9,949 bases of DNA, taken from positions 1 to 9,949 of the forward strand of contig CAZKRU010000112.1 of NCBI GenBank assembly GCA_964555235.1, written 5' to 3'. Below, piece after piece: positions 5,108 through 9,949 of this stretch. The stretch's first letter is position 1. Each line of letters opens with the position of its first letter. The notes beneath the pieces were generated by a model that saw only the letters and a program-made list of their open reading frames with translations, ran no database searches and had not been told where the DNA came from. Origin of the DNA: CAZKRU01 sp964555235. GTDB taxonomy: Bacteria > Verrucomicrobiota > Verrucomicrobiia > Methylacidiphilales > CAMAQI01. The translations under genes and the position numbers were made by a program.

Positions 5108-6127
5108 TTAAACTGGATTCAATTGCCGCAACATCCGCACATCGTTTTCACCAAACAATCGGAGATCCGGCATCTCGTGCCACATCATCGTAATACGCTC
5201 AATTCCGAATCCGAGCGCAAATCCGCTGTAGACCTCGGGATCGATTCCAACGTTCGTCAGCACTTTCGGATGCACCATCCCACAGCCGCAAATCTCCAAC
5301 CATTGCTTCCCCTTCACCGTCATTCCGGGGCGGGAACAGTCGACTTCGAAACTCGGCTCGGTGAAAGGAAAGAAATGCGGACGAAACCGAAAGATCAGAT
5401 CCTCCCCAAGCAATTCCCGAAAGAAGGTCTCCATCGTTCCCTTCATATCCGCCATGGAAATCCCCTGATCGACCACGAGCGCCTCGACCTGATGAAACGA
5501 AAGTCCATGTGTCGCATCAATTTCATCCCGACGATAACAACGTCCCGGAGCAATGACCCGGATCGGCGGTTTCTGTTTCTCCATGACCCGGATTTGAACC
5601 GGAGAAGTCTGACTGCGTAAAATTTTCCGGCCGAGTTTTGGATCCGGACTCACTCCCTTGATAAAAAACGTGTCCTGCTCGTTCCGCGCCGGATGATCGG
5701 CCGGAGTATTCAGCGCATCAAAATTATAATACTCAAACTCCATATCCGGACCATCGGCCAACGCAAATCCAAGACGCTTAAAAATGTCAATCGCGCGATC
5801 CCGCACTGCATAAATCGGATGCAACGAACCGACTGGAAGCGGACGCCCCGGAAGCGTGGTGTCGATCTGAACCTCCGGACGGGAAAGCTCGAGTGCTTCC
5901 TTCCGAAGATCAAACGCCCCCTGAACTGCCGTCTTTAATTCATTGAGAAGTTTTCCCATCACCGGCTTTTCCGCTGGAGGAACTTCGCGCATCTTCTCCA
6001 TCAACGCCGGAAGCGATCCCTGACGGGAAAGATACTTCACTCGCACCGCCTCGAGCGCCTCCAAATTCGCAACTTCTGCAATAGCGGCGAGCGCCTCCGC
6101 CTTCAGGAATTCAATCTGTTCTTTCAT
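5108..6127 (-). CDS. pheS: Phenylalanyl-tRNA synthetase alpha subunit
   Basis: 339 residues, normal for bacterial PheS. The N-terminal coiled-coil tRNA-binding arm (about 1-85) leads to the class II catalytic core: LHPIYAVRDRAIDIFKRLGF (102-121), motif 2 RVIAPGRCYRRDEIDATHGLSFHQVEALVVD (190-220), FRFRPHFFPFTEPSFEVD (246-263), EICGCGMVHPKVL (278-290) and motif 3 GFALGFGIERITMMWHEMPDLR (302-323). A304 in GFALG corresponds to the pocket alanine of E. coli PheS. It charges tRNA-Phe together with the beta subunit PheT. pheT usually follows pheS directly; here lutB does, so pheT must lie elsewhere. The gene starts 9 bases after the upstream membrane-protein stop (TAG overlapping an AGGA). Confidence 0.96.
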   Translation of the reverse strand: MKEQIEFLKAEALAAIAEVANLEALEAVRVKYLSRQGSLPALMEKMREVPPAEKPVMGKLLNELKTAVQGAFDLRKEALELSRPEVQIDTTLPGRPLPVGSLHPIYAVRDRAIDIFKRLGFALADGPDMEFEYYNFDALNTPADHPARNEQDTFFIKGVSPDPKLGRKILRSQTSPVQIRVMEKQKPPIRVIAPGRCYRRDEIDATHGLSFHQVEALVVDQGISMADMKGTMETFFRELLGEDLIFRFRPHFFPFTEPSFEVDCSRPGMTVKGKQWLEICGCGMVHPKVLTNVGIDPEVYSGFALGFGIERITMMWHEMPDLRLFGENDVRMLRQLNPV

Positions 6128-6136
6128 GACAATTTC

Positions 6137-7687
6137 CTAGGGGACATGGGCATATCCCAGATTCCCTTCAAGACCCGACTCTACCACGGTAAGAGTCACA
6201 TTCACGGTTTTCTTGGAGTCCCCAGTCATTCCAGAAATGGTCACGGAGTTCACGACCCCTGAATCCTCATCCTTCTGAACTTCCGCCGTCAATCCGGCCG
6301 CTTTGATTTTTTCCTCAAAAAAAGCGGCGACTTTTTCAATCTTATCCGCGCAGCTAAACGTGATATTTCCCATCACTACTCCCGAAACCGATTGGTGATT
6401 CTGCTCCTTAATGGTCCAACCCGGATAAGCCGGAACCCAGGCAGGCGCACTTTTCAGCTCGGCCATTTCTGGAGCCGCCATCGCGGTCTCGGTCGTCAAA
6501 GCGGCTGGTGCCGGTTCAGTCACCGGAGCCGCTTCGGAAACCATCGCCCCTACCTTGGCGACTTTTTCTAAAAAGGCCGCTCCTTCCTCGGGAAGTTTTT
6601 CGGGATCGATCAAAATCTTTTCGCCCGTCGGTTTGTAGCGAAGCTCCAGTTTTCCGGTCTTTGGATTAATCTTCACCACCTCAAGATCCGGACTCAACTC
6701 CGAGACCGTTTGATTAATCGCAGCCATCATGATCTGATCCACCGCCTGAACTCCCGTAACCGCCCCCTCTTTTTCCTGAGCGGCAACCATATTGTTCGTC
6801 ACCCCTTTGAGCTTCGTCCAGGCGTACCAACCCGCCGCGCCCACTCCCAACACCAAAACCAAAATCACCGCCACAACCCCGAGAATTAAACCATTTCCAC
6901 CGGATTTCTTTACTGAAGCAGTCGAATCGATCGCAGGCGAGATCTCTGAATCCTCGACTCCCGTCGGAATCGCCGGAGGTGTTGCCATTCCCAAACTCCC
7001 CGCTGGAACGAGCTGACGATAAGCCGCCGCCACGACACAAATTCCAAAGGCAAAGGCAGGTATCAATCCGACAAATAAAAGGCAAAAACCAATGATCCCT
7101 ACGATCATCAATCCAAGACTTAAAAGAATTAGCTGAAGAATTTGAGATTTATTCAGGTGAAATGACTTTCCAACCGCCTCAATTTCATCCCCCGGTGAGT
7201 CTAAGGCGATTCCAGGCCAGAAACTTAAAAGCAAGGTGGTAACCATTGTCGCAATCACCCCTACCAATCCAACCCCTCCCGCCATCACCATGGCAACCAC
7301 CCCCAAGCTTTTAATCGAACCGGCCATGATGGCCCCTCCCACCAAAAATGCAATCACTCCACCCGCCACCAACATCGGAACCATCGATATGACACTCACC
7401 AATAACGAAGCCAAAGCCGCAAATAACCAACGATCGGTCTTGGAAAAAAGCATCTCCAGCTTCACTTCTTTGGAATCGAGTGCCGCAAAGGCTCCCGTCC
7501 ACATCCCAAGGATTAAAAAACCCATGACCGCTGGCCCTAACAGCATGCCCAGAAGTGGAATCCTATTCGCAACAATCAATATCACCATCATCACCAACGC
7601 CATGAGCGTCAGTGGCACGAGCTGACTCTTAAACGCGTTCCAACCCGTAGAAAATGCCGCACCAACTGAGATTGAATTCGTATTCAT
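6137..7687 (-). CDS. Multi-pass membrane protein with a C-terminal periplasmic-type domain, unknown function
   Basis: 516 residues. The first 225 residues are strongly hydrophobic (segments near 23-40, 47-69, 88-118, 126-158 and 184-222) and resemble the integral membrane domains found in DUF975-like or GDPD-membrane-domain proteins. After a short linker (232-262), one more helix lies at 266-290 (GLILGVVAVILVLVLGVGAAGW). A coiled or charged stretch follows, with NPKTGKLELRYKPTGEKI at 341-358 and an Ala/Pro/Thr-rich linker (382-415). A compact C-terminal domain begins VPAYPGW (418-424), with FSCADKIEKVAAFFEEKIKAAGLTAEV (444-470), a pattern I associate with membrane proteins of Verrucomicrobia. 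AAGGAG lies 5 bases before the ATG. The function is unknown. It is the first gene of the pheS-lutB-lutC unit. Confidence 0.82.
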   Translation of the reverse strand: MNTNSISVGAAFSTGWNAFKSQLVPLTLMALVMMVILIVANRIPLLGMLLGPAVMGFLILGMWTGAFAALDSKEVKLEMLFSKTDRWLFAALASLLVSVISMVPMLVAGGVIAFLVGGAIMAGSIKSLGVVAMVMAGGVGLVGVIATMVTTLLLSFWPGIALDSPGDEIEAVGKSFHLNKSQILQLILLSLGLMIVGIIGFCLLFVGLIPAFAFGICVVAAAYRQLVPAGSLGMATPPAIPTGVEDSEISPAIDSTASVKKSGGNGLILGVVAVILVLVLGVGAAGWYAWTKLKGVTNNMVAAQEKEGAVTGVQAVDQIMMAAINQTVSELSPDLEVVKINPKTGKLELRYKPTGEKILIDPEKLPEEGAAFLEKVAKVGAMVSEAAPVTEPAPAALTTETAMAAPEMAELKSAPAWVPAYPGWTIKEQNHQSVSGVVMGNITFSCADKIEKVAAFFEEKIKAAGLTAEVQKDEDSGVVNSVTISGMTGDSKKTVNVTLTVVESGLEGNLGYAHVP

Positions 7688-7783
7688 GGGGACTCCTTGT
7701 TTCGCCGAACCCTAGGGAGTTCATCGGAGTTAGACAAGCCCCGAGGCATCCCAAAAAAACATTAGCGATTCTGCAGAGGTTTC

Positions 7784-7866
7784 TCTCGCCAAATTCGCCA
7801 AGCAGAAGATTTTGTTTTTAACCCAATCCAAAGTATTAGCTTCGCGCCTTGGCGAACTTGGCGAGA
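7784..7866. repeat. Intergenic long-loop inverted repeat, copy C ('cgccaag' type)
   Basis: TCTCGCCAAATTCGCCAAG at 7784-7802 and CTTGGCGAACTTGGCGAGA at 7848-7866 are complementary at 18 of 19 positions, around a 45-base loop. Each arm is itself a 9-10-base direct repeat (CGCCAA.TTCGCCAAG). It begins 18 bases past the prfA stop codon on the minus strand and may form the 3' end of the rpmE-prfA transcript. The layout (periodic arms, A/T-rich loop, intergenic) is like copies A and B, but the word differs. Confidence 0.65.
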
Positions 7867-7884
7867 AATGAATATTCTAGGAGT

Positions 7885-8958
7885 TTATCCCAACGCCTTC
7901 AACCGCTCCTCAACATCACTCGCCAGGAGCGCATCCAACAAATCGCCAATGTTCCCCTCCATAAAATCCGGAAGATTGAAGGAGGAAAAATTGATCCGGT
8001 GGTCAGTGATCCGACTCTGAGGATAATTGTAAGTCCGAATTTTTTCGTTTCGATCCCCGGAACCGATCTGAGTGCGGCGACTCTGCGCGTATTTATTTTC
8101 TTCCTCTTCCTGTTTCGCTTTGAGCAGGCGGGAACGAAGCACACTCATGGCACGATCCCGATTTTTGTGTTGGGACCGAGCATCCTGACAGCGAACAATG
8201 ATTCCGGTCGGAATATGTAAAATTTGAACCGCTGAATCCGTCGTATTAACCCCCTGACCGCCCGGACCACCCGAACGACAGACATCAATTCGTAACTCTT
8301 CCGGTTTAATGATGACATCGACTTCCTTTGCCTCCGGAAGCACTGCCACCGTTGCAGTTGAGGTGTGAATTCGACCTTGAGCCTCCGTTGCCGGAACGCG
8401 TTGAACCCGATGGACGCCACTTTCAAAACGCATCCGCTTGTAAACCTCGGTTCCATTCAACTGAAAAATAATCTCTTTGTAGCCCCCTAAATCCCCGGGG
8501 CTCGCCTCCATCACTTCCGACTTCCATCCAAAACGCTCGGCAAATCGTGAATACATCCGAAAGAGATCCGAGACAAACAAGGAGGCTTCCGTCCCCCCCG
8601 TCCCCGCCCGGATTTCAATAATCGTATTCCGAGAGTCGGTTTCGTCCGGGGGAAGAAGTGCAACTTTAACGGCCTGGGACGCCTGCTCCATCTCCGGCTG
8701 AAGCCGCGCCACCTCTTCCTGAGCCATCGACTTGAGATCGAGGTCGGTTGACTCCGAAACCATCTTCTCCGCTTCCGCTAACTCGCGAACCATCTTCTCC
8801 CAACGATCACAGTCCTTGAGAACCTGAGTGAGGCGCGAGTGTTCCCGAGTCATCTCCTGCGCTTGAGCGGGATTGTCGTAAAGATTAGGGCGCGAAAGCT
8901 CGTGCTCCAATTCGTGGAATCGCTGCCGCAGCCGGGCGATGTGCGGCGCCAAATCCAT
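7885..8958 (-). CDS. prfA: Peptide chain release factor 1
   Basis: 357 residues, against about 360 in E. coli. The GGQ motif that triggers peptidyl-tRNA hydrolysis is at 233-235 (CRSGGPGGQGVNTTDSAVQ). The stop-codon recognition tripeptide is P189-A190-T191 (VQRVPATEAQGRIHTS), which marks RF1, reading UAA and UAG, rather than RF2 with SPF. RIRAGTGGTEASLF-like and HQ-Q-R-QHKNRDRAM segments are also in place. An N-terminal coiled coil covers about 1-100. It follows rpmE by 18 bases, a common bacterial pairing. Its start ATG has no clear Shine-Dalgarno, so coupling to rpmE is likely. A long inverted repeat follows the stop codon. Confidence 0.97.
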   Translation of the reverse strand: MDLAPHIARLRQRFHELEHELSRPNLYDNPAQAQEMTREHSRLTQVLKDCDRWEKMVRELAEAEKMVSESTDLDLKSMAQEEVARLQPEMEQASQAVKVALLPPDETDSRNTIIEIRAGTGGTEASLFVSDLFRMYSRFAERFGWKSEVMEASPGDLGGYKEIIFQLNGTEVYKRMRFESGVHRVQRVPATEAQGRIHTSTATVAVLPEAKEVDVIIKPEELRIDVCRSGGPGGQGVNTTDSAVQILHIPTGIIVRCQDARSQHKNRDRAMSVLRSRLLKAKQEEEENKYAQSRRTQIGSGDRNEKIRTYNYPQSRITDHRINFSSFNLPDFMEGNIGDLLDALLASDVEERLKALG

Positions 8959-8976
8959 ATCGGGCGGAAAAACCGC

Positions 8977-9201
8977 TTATTGGTTCTTGTTGCTGGCCAA
9001 ACGCTTGTTGCCGTAGCGGCGTGAGAACTTCTCAACGCGACCGGCGGTATCCACAAACTTCTGCTGACCCGTAAAAAACGGATGGCAGTTGGAACAAATA
9101 CCAATGCGAAGATTGTCCCGCGTGGAGCGGGTTTTGTAGCTCGCGCCACAAGCGCAAGCGACGACAGTTTCAGAATATTCAGGATGAATGCCCGTTTTCA
9201 T
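8977..9201 (-). CDS. rpmE: 50S ribosomal protein L31 (bL31), zinc-ribbon form
   Basis: 74 residues: MKTGIHPEYSETVVACACGASYKTRST, then RIGICSNCHPFFTGQQKFVDTAGRVEKFSRRYG. Zinc ligands are C16, C18, C36 and C39 (the C-x-C...C-x2-C form), so this is the zinc-dependent type of L31, unlike the cysteine-poor L28 and S18 encoded at the left of the window. It is located on the large subunit at the intersubunit bridge. The ATG at 9201 begins the family's standard MK-GIHP opening. No obvious Shine-Dalgarno is seen in the 34 bases before it. prfA follows 18 bases downstream. Confidence 0.97.
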   Translation of the reverse strand: MKTGIHPEYSETVVACACGASYKTRSTRDNLRIGICSNCHPFFTGQQKFVDTAGRVEKFSRRYGNKRLASNKNQ

Positions 9202-9235
9202 AGTCTGGTGACGCTAGAGAACGTTTTTAAGGGAA

Positions 9236-9373
9236 TCAACTTAATTTTTTGGGCTCCAAAAAACGAACGAATCTCGTGACGCAAGAAACTTCTTTTTGCC
9301 GATGGGATCTGCAAGGACTGCCGGCCAGCTCGAAGTGCCTTATCGCGTCAATCAACTCGGCGGTCGTGTTCAT
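9236..9373 (-). CDS. Possible 45-residue ORF just after the attC core box
   Basis: An ATG at 9371-9373 opens a 45-residue frame (MNTTAELIDAIRHFELAGSP...RFVRFLEPKKLS) ending at TGA 9236-9238, 34 bases before rpmE. The ATG lies 3 bases past the R' box GTTAGAC, the usual place for the first codon of the next cassette, but no second attC follows the stop. No Shine-Dalgarno is visible and I do not recognise the protein. A basic, cysteine-containing middle (CRSHRQKEVSCVTR) looks protein-like, but chance or a decayed gene is quite possible. Confidence 0.35.
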   Translation of the reverse strand: MNTTAELIDAIRHFELAGSPCRSHRQKEVSCVTRFVRFLEPKKLS

Positions 9374-9376
9374 GCG

Positions 9377-9515
9377 GTCTAACGTCCGCGGTGAGCGATC
9401 CCTCACAGCTCGCGAGGATCAGCATGGGCCGTGACAGCTATGCTGGCGCGGTCCGTGCAGGAGTAGCCACAAAAATCTGGTGCTGTGAGGGATTCGCTCG
9501 ACCGCATGGTTCGAT
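9377..9515 (-). other. Candidate integron attC recombination site
   Basis: Read on the minus strand, R'' is ATCGAAC (9509-9515; one mismatch to RYYYAAC) and R' is GTTAGAC (9377-9383; full match to GTTRRRY). Inside them, unpaired spacers of 3 (9506-9508) and 4 (9384-9387) bases flank L arms 9482-9505 and 9388-9409. These arms pair at all 22 positions of the shorter arm, leaving exactly two extra bases on the longer arm: T at 9493/9494 and G at 9500 on the plus strand, the same base types and order known for the extrahelical bases of attC bottom strands. A 72-base variable region (9410-9481) contains a CAGCAT/ATGCTG stem. The total is 139 bp, within the known 57-141 bp range. It starts 10 bases past the stop of the upstream ORF. 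Confidence 0.8.
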
Positions 9516-9525
9516 CTCTGGATTT

Positions 9526-9891
9526 TCAGTTGTGCAGCACGACAAAAGGAAGAGTTAGTCCTGTAAATGCGCAGCCTAAGTGAAATAGACAAGCCGTGAA
9601 GCCTGCAGCAATGCCGATGGGCACGAATGGACGAGCCCTCTCGTTCCGATCTAAAAACCAGATCAACACGGCAAAAAATATGCCGACCAATAATCCAATA
9701 AGAATCGGTCCGGAGGAGTTTCCGTAATTCAGTATCAGTTCAGTTAGTTTTGGTAGGGGACGACCACCAAAGCTTGTCGCGAGATACTTTGCAAAGACCT
9801 TAGAGGACGAAGCGACAGATGTCCCGACAACCGAGTTTGAAACAATGACCGCAAAGATGGCGATGTATGTGCTGATTCGGGATGCATTCAT
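9526..9891 (-). CDS. Small three-helix membrane protein, probable gene-cassette product
   Basis: 121 residues with three hydrophobic stretches: about 6-28 (IAIFAVIVSNSVVGTSV), 60-80 (GPILIGLLVGIFFAVLIWFL) and 88-118 (FVPIGIAAGFTACLFHLGCAFTGLTLPFVVL). They are joined by a polar loop (29-58) and a charged DRNERAR turn (81-87). No known family is recognised. Its size, orphan character, hydrophobicity and position immediately before an attC in the same orientation fit an integron cassette gene. The chosen ATG at 9891 has no Shine-Dalgarno; 58 bases of upstream sequence are available and contain no GTTRRRY core box, so the other edge of the cassette, if there is one, is outside the window. Confidence 0.65.
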   Translation of the reverse strand: MNASRISTYIAIFAVIVSNSVVGTSVASSSKVFAKYLATSFGGRPLPKLTELILNYGNSSGPILIGLLVGIFFAVLIWFLDRNERARPFVPIGIAAGFTACLFHLGCAFTGLTLPFVVLHN

Positions 9892-9949
9892 ATTATTTCA
9901 CAGCCATCCCACAGGAATGGGTGAATATTTCGTAGAATAAAAAAGGTTT

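Noticed and set aside
9245..9263. A TTTTTTGG/CCAAAAAA hairpin upstream of rpmE as a terminator
   Set aside because: The stem is mostly A-T, has only two G-C pairs, and is not followed by a proper T-tract; it is inside the possible 45-residue frame.
9249..9434. A 61-residue plus-strand frame across the attC arm
   Set aside because: It runs through one arm of the inverted repeat, opposes the direction of the cassette and rpmE, and has no recognisable pattern.
9892..9949. A second attC core box before the membrane-protein start
   Set aside because: No GTTRRRY match occurs on the minus strand in the 58 available bases, so the other cassette border cannot be claimed.

Overview
The window reads as a stretch of core chromosome from a bacterium of the PVC/Verrucomicrobiota type. 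That assignment is an inference with moderate confidence. It rests on the DksA-like protein with a lysine-rich tail and half-lost zinc site, the style of the L28 sequence, the large membrane protein with a PYPG-type C-terminal domain, and intergenic 'cacggag' and 'cgccaag' repeats. Almost every gene is on the minus strand. The exceptions are a gene that ends at 108 and a sugar nucleotidyltransferase at 2162-2881.

Layout, left to right. 1-108 is the tail of an unidentified plus-strand gene. 109-475 is non-coding and unusually rich in perfect hairpins, ending in a 19-bp terminator hairpin with a UUCG loop on the minus strand. 476-1974 is a compact minus-strand operon reading dksA-like, rpsR (S18), rpmB (L28), then a small conserved-looking 67-residue protein; a sigma70-like promoter lies at 1986-2014. 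2162-2881 is an HddC/RmlA-like nucleotidyltransferase, divergent from that operon. 3001-7687 is a second tight minus-strand unit: a 516-residue membrane protein, pheS, lutB and lutC, with gaps of 9 and 5 bases and a 4-base overlap. 7885-9201 carries rpmE (L31) and prfA (RF1).

The right edge, 9202-9949, changes character. Reading the minus strand, a gene for a 121-residue three-helix membrane protein (9526-9891) is followed after 10 bases by what looks like a complete integron attC recombination site (9377-9515). It has an R' core box GTTAGAC, a one-mismatch R'' box, 22 paired bases with exactly two extrahelical bases (T and G on one arm), unpaired spacers, and a 72-base variable end. This is the most interesting item: it suggests an integron gene cassette, or the end of a cassette array, placed directly beside the ribosomal/translation genes rpmE-prfA. 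No integrase is visible in the window.

Functionally the window is dominated by translation (S18, L28, L31, RF1, PheS) and its stringent-type control (DksA family). Lactate oxidation (LutB, LutC) is placed in the same transcription unit as pheS. Three intergenic spacers carry related-looking inverted-repeat elements, two of them starting within about 15 bases of a plus-strand stop codon at a convergent junction.
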